In this document: positions 40,895-51,328 of the stretch, piece by piece | How positions within the stretch are numbered: the stretch's first letter is position 1 | Layout of the letters: each line of letters begins with the position of its first letter | Source of the DNA: Acuticoccus sp. MNP-M23 | GTDB lineage: Bacteria; Pseudomonadota; Alphaproteobacteria; Rhizobiales; Amorphaceae | Reading direction: 5' to 3' | Assembly (NCBI RefSeq): GCF_031195445.1 | Contig: NZ_CP133480.1 | Span: 4,332,501-4,396,500 of the forward strand | Length of the DNA: 64,000 nt | Notes under the pieces: generated by a model | The model's input: only the letters and a program-made list of their open reading frames with translations | What the model was told of the DNA's origin: nothing | The model's database searches: none | Position numbers and translations under genes: made by a program

Positions 40895-41467
40895 TCAGCG
40901 CTCGATCGTGCCGGTGCGGCGGATCTTCCGCTGCAACAGAAGCACGCCGTAAAGCAGCGCCTCTGCCGTGGGCGGGCACCCGGGCACATAAATGTCGACG
41001 GGGACGACACGGTCACAGCCGCGCACCACCGAATAGGAATAATGGTAGTAGCCGCCGCCGTTGGCGCACGACCCCATGGAGATGACGTAGCGCGGCTCGG
41101 GCATCTGGTCGTAGACCTTGCGCAGCGCGGGGGCCATCTTGTTGGTGAGCGTGCCGGCGACGATCATCACGTCGGACTGGCGCGGGGATGCGCGCGGCGC
41201 AAAGCCGAACCGCTCCGCATCATAGCGCGGCATCGACATCTGCATCATCTCGACCGCGCAGCATGCAAGGCCGAACGTCATCCACATGAGCGAGCCGGTG
41301 CGCGCCCACTGGATCAGCGCCTCGGACGAGGTGACGAGGAAGCCCTTGTCCTGAAGTTCGTCGTTGACGGAGGCGAAGAACGCGTCGTCCGGCTTGTTGC
41401 CGACGGTGTCCAGAGGGCGTTTGGCGCCGCGCTCGTCCAGCAGCGGCTTGTCAGACGTCAATTCCAT
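40895..41467 (-). CDS. nuoB: NADH-quinone oxidoreductase subunit B
   Basis: 190-residue subunit that holds the terminal cluster N2. The tandem cysteines are in [11 protein letters not shown], with the other ligands in [15 protein letters not shown] and [14 protein letters not shown]. Adjacent conserved arginines occur in [14 protein letters not shown]. It overlaps the nuoA stop by 10 bp. Confidence 0.99.
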   Translation of the reverse strand: MELTSDKPLLDERGAKRPLDTVGNKPDDAFFASVNDELQDKGFLVTSSEALIQWARTGSLMWMTFGLACCAVEMMQMSMPRYDAERFGFAPRASPRQSDVMIVAGTLTNKMAPALRKVYDQMPEPRYVISMGSCANGGGYYHYSYSVVRGCDRVVPVDIYVPGCPPTAEALLYGVLLLQRKIRRTGTIER

Positions 41468-41823
41468 TCAAGCGCCCCTTTCTTCCACTCGTACACAAAA
41501 CCGATCGTCAGGATCGACAGGAACATCATCACCGAGCCGAACCCGAACCAGCCGATCGCGTCGAACGACAGGATCCACGGGAACAGGAACGCAACCTCAA
41601 GGTCGAAGATGATGAACAGGATCGCGACCAGATAGAACCGGACATCGAACTTCATGCGCGCGTCGTCAAATGCGTTGAAGCCGCACTCGTAGGCCGACAG
41701 CTTCTCCGCATCCGGGCTCTTGTAGGCGACCACGAAGGGCACCGCCAGCAGCACCGCGCACAGCACGGTCGCCACCCCGATAAAAATGATGACCGGCAGA
41801 TAGCTCGCCAGAAGCTGTTCCAT
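41458..41823 (-). CDS. nuoA: NADH-quinone oxidoreductase subunit A
   Basis: 121-residue membrane subunit with three helices. [43 protein letters not shown] is diagnostic and contains the loop cysteine near the quinone site plus the conserved acidic residues. First gene of the minus-strand complex I cluster; its promoter should lie in 41824-42129. Confidence 0.98.
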   Translation of the reverse strand: MEQLLASYLPVIIFIGVATVLCAVLLAVPFVVAYKSPDAEKLSAYECGFNAFDDARMKFDVRFYLVAILFIIFDLEVAFLFPWILSFDAIGWFGFGSVMMFLSILTIGFVYEWKKGALEWN

Positions 41824-42129
41824 GACGTCCCCAAAGTCTGTTGGCGCGACCTGTATCGCATGTAGCGCTGGAGTTGGAATGACTCAAAGGGCGCGGCGTC
41901 GCAAGGCACGTTCAGTGCGCTGCACCCAAACGATGCCTCTGTGCCACGCCGGATGCAACGGCGGGGACAGCCTGAAACGCTCTTTTCGGTCATGCTGGCG
42001 GCCTTGCGGGCACCGGGCAGGCAGGACACACGCGCGCCAAAAGGGCAGCGATTCGCCGCGCCCCATGTTGTGCGACCGGCGCCGGAGGGGGAATGCTGGG
42101 CGCCACCTGCCCCCGACGAAGGCAAAGCC
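41824..42129. promoter_or_regulatory. Divergent region between nuoA and the flippase
   Basis: About 300 bp expected to hold the nuoA promoter (minus) and flippase promoter (plus). The flippase frame stays open upstream to 41941, but that part reads as non-family sequence. No convincing operator, riboswitch or terminator was recognised. Confidence 0.35.
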
Positions 42130-43641
42130 GTGTACGATTCCGAAAAAAGCCCCGGCGGCGACGCCCCTGCCCCGCCGACCGCAGATGCCGGCGGGCCGAT
42201 GCGCCGCGTCGCCGGCTGGGTCGGTGCGCTTCTGGCCGGGGCCATGGCGCGAATCGTCATTCTCCTTGGTGCCACAATCGTCCTGGCGCGTTTCCTGACG
42301 CCAGCCGAATTCGGCCTTGCCAGCCTGATCACCAGCATTGTGGTCCTGCTCACCGTATTTGCCGGCGGCGATGCGTTCGAGGAAGCGCTCGCGCAGCGCA
42401 AGGTCTTGCGCAAGATCCACCTTGAGGCCGTGATCGGCGCGTCGTGGCTCTTCACCACCGCAATCATTGCGGTTGCGGCCATTCTGGCCGTCGTTGCCGG
42501 ACCGCTGTTCGACGAACCGGCCTTCTGGCCCCTCTTTGCCTTCGGCTGCGTCTCCATCTACGCCAACAGCATCACCACCACGGCCACGGCACTGGTGCGC
42601 CGGCGCAAGCGATTCCAGGTGATCGCGCGCGGCGAGCTGATCGGGGCGGCACTGGGGGCGGCGGGTGCCATCGGCCTTGCAGCGCTTGGTGCCGGGCCCT
42701 GGGCGGTGGTGGCGCTGCGGGTGATCATGGTGAGCGCGGTTGCGGTCAACCTTGCGCTCGCCAGCGGCGTGCTGCTTCTCCCGCGGCTGCGGCTGGCGCC
42801 AATCCGGGAACTGGCGCACTTCTCGTCGTTCTCGCTCGGGCAGCGCCTTGCGACCGACGGCTCCTACATGGTGCTCAACTACGCGGTGGCGACGTTTTTC
42901 AGCGTCGCGGCGGTGGGCTATTTTTCGATGGCGCTGCGCCTGACCGACCCGATGCGCGGCGTGGCCCGCTCGGTCTCCCACAACATCGCCTTCAGCTTCT
43001 TTCGCGCCCGTGTGGAGCAGGCAGACTTTGCCAGGGTCTTTCTCAACACCCTTGCCGTCGTGTCGATGCTCGCCTTTCCGGCCTTCCTGGGAATTGCGGC
43101 GGTGGCCGGTCTCTTCATCGAGGTGGTGGTGGGCACCGGGTGGGACGAATCGGTCCCCATCGTGCGGGTGCTCGCCATAGGTTCGGCGCTCATCATCCCG
43201 CTCGATCTGGTGGCGACCGCGCTCAATGCCAGAGGCAGCCCCGCGCACCTTTTCACGCAGCGCCTGATGGGACTTGGTGCCATGCTGGTCACGCTGGCGG
43301 CAACCGTCGCTGCTGGCCTTTCCGGCCTCGGCGCCGGGCTGGCGCGGGCCGTGGGCGACGTTGCGGAGGCAAGCTACGCGATGCGGGCGCTGTCACGCAG
43401 CCTCGGCGTTCGCCCGCTGGCGCCGCTGCGGGCCATGGCACCGCAACTCCTTGCCGCCGTGGTGATGGCAGTGGCCGTGAATGTGCTGGTCGCAGCGATG
43501 CTGGGAAGCGCGCCCAAAATTGTGGTGCTTGGCGTCGGCGTCGGCGTGGGGGCGATCATCTATGGCGCGCTGGTGGCGGCACTCTCGTCGCGGGCCCGAG
43601 GCTGGGCGCGGCAGGCGCTTGCCGGCCGCTTGCGCAAATGA
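42130..43641 (+). CDS. Polysaccharide/oligosaccharide flippase (Wzx/MVF superfamily)
   Basis: 503 residues from a GTG at 42130 with GAAGG 7 nt upstream; a later in-frame ATG at 42199 would remove 23 polar residues. About 12-14 hydrophobic helices span the protein. GATIVLARFLTPAEFGLASL and the paired FAGGDAFEEALAQRK are typical of membrane proteins that flip lipid-linked sugars for exopolysaccharide or O-antigen. No glycosyltransferase operon accompanies it here, so the sugar is unknown. Confidence 0.85.
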   Translation: MYDSEKSPGGDAPAPPTADAGGPMRRVAGWVGALLAGAMARIVILLGATIVLARFLTPAEFGLASLITSIVVLLTVFAGGDAFEEALAQRKVLRKIHLEAVIGASWLFTTAIIAVAAILAVVAGPLFDEPAFWPLFAFGCVSIYANSITTTATALVRRRKRFQVIARGELIGAALGAAGAIGLAALGAGPWAVVALRVIMVSAVAVNLALASGVLLLPRLRLAPIRELAHFSSFSLGQRLATDGSYMVLNYAVATFFSVAAVGYFSMALRLTDPMRGVARSVSHNIAFSFFRARVEQADFARVFLNTLAVVSMLAFPAFLGIAAVAGLFIEVVVGTGWDESVPIVRVLAIGSALIIPLDLVATALNARGSPAHLFTQRLMGLGAMLVTLAATVAAGLSGLGAGLARAVGDVAEASYAMRALSRSLGVRPLAPLRAMAPQLLAAVVMAVAVNVLVAAMLGSAPKIVVLGVGVGVGAIIYGALVAALSSRARGWARQALAGRLRK

Positions 43642-43739
43642 GCGGACGGGCCGCTGAACGATTTGATTGAAGGAAGGCTTGTGCCTCGGGCACCGACAGG
43701 ACGATCAGTTTTTTTCGGGCTGAGCAGTCTTGTTTGCGG

Positions 43740-43816
43740 TGGCGGGAGTGACGGGGCTCGAACCCGCGACCTCCGGCGTGACAGGCCGGCACTCTAACCA
43801 ACTGAGCTACACCCCC
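43740..43816 (-). tRNA. tRNA-Asp (GTC)
   Basis: 77 nt including an encoded CCA. Acceptor GGGGGTG pairs with CACTCCC (one G-T), followed by discriminator G. The D arm TAGCTCAGTTGGTTAGAG, anticodon loop with GTC inside CCTGTCACG, and TTCGA T arm are standard. Antisense to the flippase direction and about 100 bp after it. Confidence 0.96.
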
Positions 43817-44050
43817 GCAACGGAGCGTCGCCGCTCCGATGGCCGCTGACTAAGCCCAGCCCCCTTTTCTGTCAAGCGGGTTTGGCGCGGATAACGCCAT
43901 TCTTTTCAGCCGGCAAACTTATCCACAGACGCGGCGCAGCAAGCCGCCTGACAGAAATTGAAACGCTGATCGGCGGCGAAACGAGAAGAAGGCTTGCAGC
44001 CGGGGCCGCAAACGGCATAGGGATCGGCCGCGCGCTGCACGGCGGGCGCC

Positions 44051-44127
44051 GGGCGGTTAGCTCAGCTGGTTAGAGCGGCTGGTTTACACCCAGTAGGTCG
44101 GGAGTTCGAATCTCTCACCGCCCACCA
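44051..44127 (+). tRNA. tRNA-Val (TAC)
   Basis: 77 nt with encoded CCA. Acceptor GGGCGGT pairs perfectly with ACCGCCC, discriminator A. The anticodon loop TTTACAC contains TAC. The T arm has GTTCGAAT. 234 bp from tRNA-Asp on the other strand, so they are separate transcripts. Confidence 0.96.
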
Positions 44128-44179
44128 CGCGCCGGCAACGCCAGCTTCGCACCATGGCGAAGGCGCCGCCCGCCCCGTC

Positions 44180-46984
44180 TCACGGTGCAGAAGACACCCG
44201 CGCCGCGCAGAACTTGAACTCCGGAATCTTTCCCACGGGGTCCAGCTGCGGGTTGGTCAGCACGTTCGCCGGCGCCTCGCCGAAGCAGAACGGGATGAAC
44301 AGCATTCCCGGCGTCACGTCCCGGTCCGCGCGCAGAACCAGCGAGACAGCGCCCCGCCGGGTTTCCACCCGCACCCGCGCACCGGCCGAAAGATGCTGGA
44401 TGCCGATATCGCGCGGATGCATCGACACCGTCGCCACCGGCTCCTGCGCCTCCAGCGCGGTGGCGCGCCGGGTCATCGCCCCGGTGTGCCAGTGCTCCAG
44501 AAGGCGCCCCGTGGTGAGGATCATGGGATAGGCATCGTCAGGCAGCTCGTCGGGCGGCACGAGATCGGTGGGGACGAGCCGGCCCCGCCCGTCCGCCGTC
44601 GGGAAACCATCGCGGAAGATGATTTCGGCGCCCGGCGCATCGTCCGCTGCGGCGGGATAGGTCACCGACCCCTCCGCCTCCACCCGCGCCCACGAAATGT
44701 GGTTCAGCGATGGCATGTGGCTCGCCATCTCGGTGTAGACGTCGGACACATGGCCGTATTGCCAGCCAAGGCCCAGCGCGTTGGCGAGCGCAATGATGAG
44801 GTCGAGGTCCTGGCGCGCCTCGCCGGGCGGCTCCAGCGCCGCGCGGTTCATCTGCACCTGGCGGTTGGTGTTGGTGGTGGTGCCCCACTTCTCCGCCTGC
44901 GCCGAAGCAGGGAAGATCACGTCGGCATGAAAGGCCGTTTCGGTGAGGAAGATGTCCTGCACCACCAGATGGTCGAGCATGGCGAGCGCGGCGCGCGCCC
45001 GCGTCTGGTCCGGATCCGACATCGCGGGGTTTTCGCCCATGACGTACATGCCGCGGATGTCGCCCTCGTGGATCGCGTCCATGATCTCCACCACGGTCAG
45101 CCCGGAGCGCGGATCGAGGGCGCGGCCCCAGGCGTCCTCGTAGCGGGCGCGCACATCGGCGTCGCTGGCCGACTTGTAGTCGGGGTAGAGCATCGGAACG
45201 AGCCCGGCGTCGGATGCGCCCTGAACGTTGTTCTGGCCGCGCAGCGGGTGGAGCCCGGTGCCCGGCCGGCCGATGTGCCCGGTGACCAGTGCCAGCGCGA
45301 TCAGCGCGCGGGAATTGTCCGTCCCGTGGACATGCTGGCTGATCCCCATGCCCCAGAAGATGATTGCCCGCTCGGCCTGCGCGTAGGTGCGCGCGATTGC
45401 GCGGATCTCGGCGGCCGGCACGCCGCACACGGGCGCCATCGCTTCGGGCGAAAATTCCTGCACCTTGGCCGCCAGCGCCTCGTAGCCGTCCACATTGGCC
45501 TGAATGTACTGCCGGTCCGTCAGGTTCTCGGCGATGATGGTGTGGAGCATCGCGTTGAGGAGCGCCACGTCCCGCCCCGGCGTGAAGGTGACGGCGTGGG
45601 TGGCATGGCGCATCAGCCCCTGCCGCCGGGGGTCGATGACGATGAGCTTGGCGCCGCGCTTGGCCGCGGCCTTGAGGAAGGTTGCGGCCACGGGGTGGTT
45701 CTGCTCCGGCCGCGCGCCGATCACCACAATGCAGTCGGACTCGTCGGCTGCGGTGAAGGGCGCCGACACCGCGCCGGAGCCCACCCCCTCCATCAGCGCC
45801 GCCACCGACGACGCGTGGCAAAGCCGCGTGCAATGGTCGACATTGTTCGTGCCGAACCCCTGCCGGATCAGCTTCTGGAAGAGATAGGCCTCCTCGTTGG
45901 TGCCTTTGGCCGAACCGAAGCCGGCGAGCGCGTGCCCGCCTTGCGCGGCCAGAATGGTCCGGAAGCCGGCGGCTGCGCGCTCGATCGCCTCTTCCCAGCT
46001 CGCCTCACGGAAGACGCTGAGCCGGTCGGCGTAGGCAAGGCGCATATCGCCGGCCTTGGGTGCATCGTCGCGCCGGATCAGCGGGCGGGTGAGCCGTTCC
46101 GGGCTCATCACGTAGTCGAAGCCGAACCGCCCCTTGACGCACAGGCGGTTGCGGTTGGCAGGCCCGTCGCGCCCGTCCACCTTGGCGATGCGGCCATCCG
46201 CCACCGAAATCTCGGTCTGGCAGCCGACGCCGCAGAACGGACAGACCGAGTGGGCAATCTGGTCCGGGTAGACGGTGCGTCTGGTGGCGGTTTCGTCCAT
46301 CAGGGTGCGTTCCATCAGGGCGCCGGTGGGGCACGCCTGCACGCACTCCCCGCACGCGACGCACGTGGAAACGCCCATCGGGTCCGACAGGTCGAACGCG
46401 GGCATCGCCGCCATGCCGCGGCTTGCCATTGCGATCACATCGTTGGACTGCACGTCCTGGCAGGCCCGTTCGCACAGATTGCAGGCGATGCAGGCATCGA
46501 GGTTGACGGCGATGGACGGGTGCGAGGCATCGTGAAAGATGCTTTCCACCGGAATGCCCTGCCCCGCGCCCGGACGGCCGGAGGGAAAGCGCGCCGTCTC
46601 GCTCATGCCGGCAAGCGCGGCCTGCTGCCAGAACGGCGCCTCCGGGTCAGGCCCCTCGGCCTTTGCCGGCATGTCGGCCGCCAGAAGCTCGAACACCAGC
46701 GCGCGGTTCTTTTCCACTCGCGCATTGGCGGTGTGGACATTCATGCCCTCGGTCGGCGTTCGGACGCAGGAGGCGGTCAGCACCCGTTCGCCCTCCACCT
46801 CCACCATGCAGGCGCGGCAGTTGCCGTCCGGCACGTAGCCGGGTTCCGGTCGGTGGCAAAGGTGCGGGATTTCCTTGCCGTGGCGCGCGGCGACCGCAAA
46901 CAGCGTTTCGCCGGGGAGTGCCTCCACCGCTTCGCCGTCGAGCGTGAATGCGATGGTCTTCAGCGCAGGGACAGGCGCGTTCAA
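44180..46984 (-). CDS. fdsA: NAD-linked formate dehydrogenase, molybdenum-containing alpha subunit
   Basis: 934-residue enzyme oxidising formate to CO2. N-terminal NuoG-like part: 2Fe-2S motif IPHLCHRPEPGYVPDGNCRACMVEVEG, then NLDACIACNLCERACQ and CVACGECVQACPTGAL 4Fe-4S motifs, then CPFCGVGCQTE opening the bis-MGD catalytic domain. The Mo ligand is cysteine in DHCTRLCHASSV, not selenocysteine. I chose the TTG at 46984: GGAGGA lies 7 nt upstream, it overlaps the fdsB stop (TTGA), and MNAPVPALKTIAF begins the family alignment. No fdsD or fdhD homologue is adjacent. Confidence 0.95.
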   Translation of the reverse strand: MNAPVPALKTIAFTLDGEAVEALPGETLFAVAARHGKEIPHLCHRPEPGYVPDGNCRACMVEVEGERVLTASCVRTPTEGMNVHTANARVEKNRALVFELLAADMPAKAEGPDPEAPFWQQAALAGMSETARFPSGRPGAGQGIPVESIFHDASHPSIAVNLDACIACNLCERACQDVQSNDVIAMASRGMAAMPAFDLSDPMGVSTCVACGECVQACPTGALMERTLMDETATRRTVYPDQIAHSVCPFCGVGCQTEISVADGRIAKVDGRDGPANRNRLCVKGRFGFDYVMSPERLTRPLIRRDDAPKAGDMRLAYADRLSVFREASWEEAIERAAAGFRTILAAQGGHALAGFGSAKGTNEEAYLFQKLIRQGFGTNNVDHCTRLCHASSVAALMEGVGSGAVSAPFTAADESDCIVVIGARPEQNHPVAATFLKAAAKRGAKLIVIDPRRQGLMRHATHAVTFTPGRDVALLNAMLHTIIAENLTDRQYIQANVDGYEALAAKVQEFSPEAMAPVCGVPAAEIRAIARTYAQAERAIIFWGMGISQHVHGTDNSRALIALALVTGHIGRPGTGLHPLRGQNNVQGASDAGLVPMLYPDYKSASDADVRARYEDAWGRALDPRSGLTVVEIMDAIHEGDIRGMYVMGENPAMSDPDQTRARAALAMLDHLVVQDIFLTETAFHADVIFPASAQAEKWGTTTNTNRQVQMNRAALEPPGEARQDLDLIIALANALGLGWQYGHVSDVYTEMASHMPSLNHISWARVEAEGSVTYPAAADDAPGAEIIFRDGFPTADGRGRLVPTDLVPPDELPDDAYPMILTTGRLLEHWHTGAMTRRATALEAQEPVATVSMHPRDIGIQHLSAGARVRVETRRGAVSLVLRADRDVTPGMLFIPFCFGEAPANVLTNPQLDPVGKIPEFKFCAARVSSAP

Positions 46985-48675
46985 AGCACGTCCTCCGGAA
47001 AATGACGCAGAAGGTGGGCAACGGAGTTGGACGCTGCCTGCCCCAGGCCGCAGATGGAACTGTCGCGCATCACCACCATCAGCTCCTCGGCAAGGTCGCG
47101 GTCGAGATCGCCTGCCTCCAGCATGCGCACCATCTTGTCGGTGCCGGAGCGGCACGGGGTGCACTGGCCGCAGCTTTCGTGCCGGAAAAAGCGCATCAGG
47201 TTCACCGCCGCGTCGTGGATGGAGTCCTGGTCGGACAGCACGATGAGCGCATGGCTGCCGACGAAGCCGCCATGCCTTTCAAACGTGCCGAAATCGAGCG
47301 GAAGATCGGCCATGGACGCCGGCAGAATGCCGCCCGATGCACCGCCCGGCAGGAAGGCCTTCAGCCTTTGCCCCGGTGCCATGCCGCCGCAATAATCCTC
47401 GATCAGCCGGATCACCGGAATGCCGGCAGGGGCGAGCTTCACCCCCGGCTCGGCGACACGGCCGGAGACGGAATAGGAACGCAGGCCGGCGTGGTTCTCG
47501 TCCCATCCCTTGGCGGCAAAGGCCTCCGCCCCGTCTGACAGGATGGTCGGCACCCAAAGCAGCGTTTCGATATTGTGATTGAGCGTCGGCCTGCCGAACA
47601 GGCCGACTTCGGCAATGTAGGGCGGCCGGTGGCGGGGCAGACCGCGCTTGCCCTCGATGCTCTCGATCATCGCGGATTCTTCGCCGCAGATGTAGGCGCC
47701 CGCGCCCCGCCGCAACTCGATGGGCGCATGGCGGGAAAGCCCGGCGGACTGCAACGCCGCAATTTCGCTGCGCAGGATCTGGAGCACCGCCTGATACTCG
47801 TCGCGCATGTAAAGATAGATGCGCTCCGCCTCCACCACATGCGCGGCAATGAGCGCGCCCTCCAGCATCCGGTGCGGGTGCCGCTCCAGCCAGTAGCGGT
47901 CCTTGAAGGTGCCGGGCTCGCCCTCGTCGCCGTTGATGGTCATCAGACGCGGACCTGGATAGCCGCGCACGAAACCCCACTTCTTGCCAGCCGGGAACCC
48001 CGCGCCGCCAAGGCCCCGCAGCTTTGAGTCCGACATGGCGGCGATGGCGTCTTCACGGCTGATTTCGCCGGACAGGACGCGCGCCAGCGTCTGATAGCCG
48101 CCGGCATCGCGGTAGGCGGACAGGCTTTCGTAGTCCGGCACGCGGGCGGCGAGCGGGCCGGACGCCACGTTGAACAGCCATTCGGCGCTGGCACGGTCGA
48201 CCGCGCGGTGGCCCACATGGGCCGCGGGCGCCGTGTCGCAGCGGCCGATGCAGGGCACGGTGACGACGCGAAGCCGCGCAGGGTCGGCGCGCGCCGTGAC
48301 CGCTTCCGTCAGCGCCGCGGCGCCCGCCATCTGACAGGGCAGCCCGTCGCAGATCCGGATGGTGACGGGCGGCGGGACGTCATCGTCGGCCACGATTTCG
48401 AAATGGTGGTAGAAGCTTGCCACCGCATGAACGTCGGCCTGCGACAGCCGAAAGATCTCGGCAAGGGCCGCCAGATGGCGGGCGCGAAGGCATCCGGTGC
48501 CGTCCTGGATCAGATGCAGCGCCTCGATCAGAAGGTCACGCCGGATCGGCAACGGGCCGAGCAGCGCGTGCACGTCGGCCAGCGCGGTCTCGTCCACCTG
48601 CCGCCCCTTCGGCGTTGCCGGATTGCGCCGGGCGTGCCGCTCTCCGCGACGTCCCTCGACGATGACTTCAGACAT
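46981..48675 (-). CDS. fdsB: Formate dehydrogenase gamma-beta fusion (FdsG-FdsB)
   Basis: 564 residues from the ATG at 48675 (GGGGAAAG upstream). Residues ~25-160 are a NuoE/FdsG-like 2Fe-2S domain with cysteines in RICDGLPCQMAG and VPCIGRCDTAP. From ~200 on is the NuoF/FdsB-like flavin domain: RGLGGAGFPAGKKWGFV, NGDEGEPGTFKDRYWLE, ICGEESAMIESIEGKRGLPRHRPPY and the 4Fe-4S set in [13 protein letters not shown] plus SICGLGQA. It passes electrons from FdsA to NAD. In many species these are separate genes. Divergent from frmA. Confidence 0.93.
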   Translation of the reverse strand: MSEVIVEGRRGERHARRNPATPKGRQVDETALADVHALLGPLPIRRDLLIEALHLIQDGTGCLRARHLAALAEIFRLSQADVHAVASFYHHFEIVADDDVPPPVTIRICDGLPCQMAGAAALTEAVTARADPARLRVVTVPCIGRCDTAPAAHVGHRAVDRASAEWLFNVASGPLAARVPDYESLSAYRDAGGYQTLARVLSGEISREDAIAAMSDSKLRGLGGAGFPAGKKWGFVRGYPGPRLMTINGDEGEPGTFKDRYWLERHPHRMLEGALIAAHVVEAERIYLYMRDEYQAVLQILRSEIAALQSAGLSRHAPIELRRGAGAYICGEESAMIESIEGKRGLPRHRPPYIAEVGLFGRPTLNHNIETLLWVPTILSDGAEAFAAKGWDENHAGLRSYSVSGRVAEPGVKLAPAGIPVIRLIEDYCGGMAPGQRLKAFLPGGASGGILPASMADLPLDFGTFERHGGFVGSHALIVLSDQDSIHDAAVNLMRFFRHESCGQCTPCRSGTDKMVRMLEAGDLDRDLAEELMVVMRDSSICGLGQAASNSVAHLLRHFPEDVL

Positions 48676-48864
48676 CAGAACCGCTTTCCCCAGCTGGAAT
48701 AATTCGAAGACTGCCCATTTGCGCGGTCCGCGTCGAGAGTGCATTCGCAGCAGGCGGCGCTCTGCGCAAATGCGGCCCGAACAGCCTTGCGGAGGCAGCA
48801 CGATCCGACACTTCGTCCGCCCTCCATTCTGCTGCTCGCTTGCATCAGATCGGTGAAGTTGTAA

Positions 48865-50025
<1,161 letters not shown>

Positions 50026-50080
50026 CCGGCCGCGCCGGCGCCAGCCGCCGGCGCTCCCCTTCGACAGACTGAAAGCGCTC

Positions 50081-50917
50081 ATGGAAATCATCTCGAAAGT
50101 CGCCGCGCACGGCGGACGGCAACTCGTCGTCAAGCACGCGTCACGCGCGACGGACACGGACATGACCTTCGCCGTCTTCCTGCCGCCGCAGGCCGATCGC
50201 TCGCCGTGTCCCGTGCTGTGGTACCTGTCCGGCCTCACCTGCACCCACGCCAACGTGATGGAAAAGGGCGAGTACCGGAAGGCTGCCGCCAGGCATGGCA
50301 TCATCGTGGTCTGCCCCGACACCAGCCCCCGCGGTGAAGGGGTCGCCGATGCGGACGGCTACGACCTTGGCAAGGGCGCCGGCTTTTACGTGGATGCGAC
50401 CGAGGAGCCCTTCTCGCAGAATTACAACATGAAGACCTACGTGCAGGACGAGCTGCCCGAGGCGATTGCCGACAATTTCCCGGTGGACATGGCGCGCCAG
50501 GGCATTTTCGGCCATTCCATGGGCGGGCACGGCGCGCTCACCATTGCGCTGCGCCACCCCCGCCGCTTCCGCTCGGTGTCCGCATTTGCGCCCATTGTGG
50601 CGCCCTCGCAGGTGCCGTGGGGACAGAAGGCATTTCCGGCCTATCTGGGCAACGACAAGGCCCAGTGGCGGCGGCACGATGCGGTCGCCCTCATCGAGGA
50701 CGGCGCCCGCGTCGCGGACATTCTGGTCGACCAGGGCGACGCGGACAATTTTCTGGCCGAGCAGCTCAAGCCGGAGCTTTTGAAAAAGGCCTGCGCCGAT
50801 GCCAGCATCCCGCTCAAGCTGCGGATGCAGCCCGGCTACGATCACTCCTACTACTTCATCTCCAGCTTCATGGCAGACCACATCGACTGGCATGCCGAGC
50901 GGCTGAAGCGCCGCTGA
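50081..50917 (+). CDS. frmB: S-formylglutathione hydrolase
   Basis: 278-residue serine esterase that releases formate and glutathione. Ser146 is in GHSMGGHGAL, LSGLTCTHANVMEKG and PDTSPRGEGV are family motifs, the aspartate lies in DQGDADNFL and the histidine in GYDHSYYFISSF. It follows frmA on the same strand, completing the glutathione route from formaldehyde to formate; the formate is then handled by the divergent fds genes. Confidence 0.97.
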   Translation: MEIISKVAAHGGRQLVVKHASRATDTDMTFAVFLPPQADRSPCPVLWYLSGLTCTHANVMEKGEYRKAAARHGIIVVCPDTSPRGEGVADADGYDLGKGAGFYVDATEEPFSQNYNMKTYVQDELPEAIADNFPVDMARQGIFGHSMGGHGALTIALRHPRRFRSVSAFAPIVAPSQVPWGQKAFPAYLGNDKAQWRRHDAVALIEDGARVADILVDQGDADNFLAEQLKPELLKKACADASIPLKLRMQPGYDHSYYFISSFMADHIDWHAERLKRR

Positions 50918-50933
50918 TGGCGCCTGCGGCCCG

Positions 50934-51320
50934 TCAGGCCGGGCCGATCAGGTCCATCACGTTGCCGAACGGGTCGCGAAACTTGGCGACCATGCCGTAG
51001 GGCTCGCTGCGCGGCGTTTCCAGAAATTCGACGCCGGCGGCGAGAAGCCACGCGTGGTCGGCGGCAAAATCGTCCGCGTGGAAAAACAGGAAGCAGCGGC
51101 CGCCGGTCTGGTCGCCGATGCGGCCTTGCTGGCGCTGATCCGCCGCGCGGGCCAGGAGGATCCCACCGCCTCCGCCGGGGGACACGACCACCCAGCGCTT
51201 CATTTCATCTACCTTCTCGTCGCGCACCAGCGCGAGGCCCAGAACGCCGCAGTAAAAGGCGATGCCGGCATCATAATCCGGCACCACCACGGCAACGAGG
51301 TCGAGGCGGTTGATGGCCAT
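50934..51320 (-). CDS. VOC (glyoxalase/bleomycin-resistance fold) family protein
   Basis: 128 residues from the ATG at 51320. Two beta-alpha-beta-beta-beta units: INRLDLVAVVVPDYDAGIAFYCGVLGLALVRDE and RCFLFFHADDFAADHAWLL, then EPYGMVAKFRDPFGNVMDLIGP. The usual first metal ligand (His in the first strand) is replaced in this opening by Asp/Leu, so metal binding is uncertain and no reaction can be assigned. It starts 8 bp after the aminotransferase stop, suggesting co-transcription with it. Confidence 0.85.
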   Translation of the reverse strand: MAINRLDLVAVVVPDYDAGIAFYCGVLGLALVRDEKVDEMKRWVVVSPGGGGGILLARAADQRQQGRIGDQTGGRCFLFFHADDFAADHAWLLAAGVEFLETPRSEPYGMVAKFRDPFGNVMDLIGPA

Positions 51321-51328
51321 GGGCGCTC

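Noticed and set aside
44180-46984. Selenocysteine in formate dehydrogenase
   Set aside because: No in-frame TGA occurs at the active site; the Mo ligand position is a cysteine in DHCTRLCHASS.
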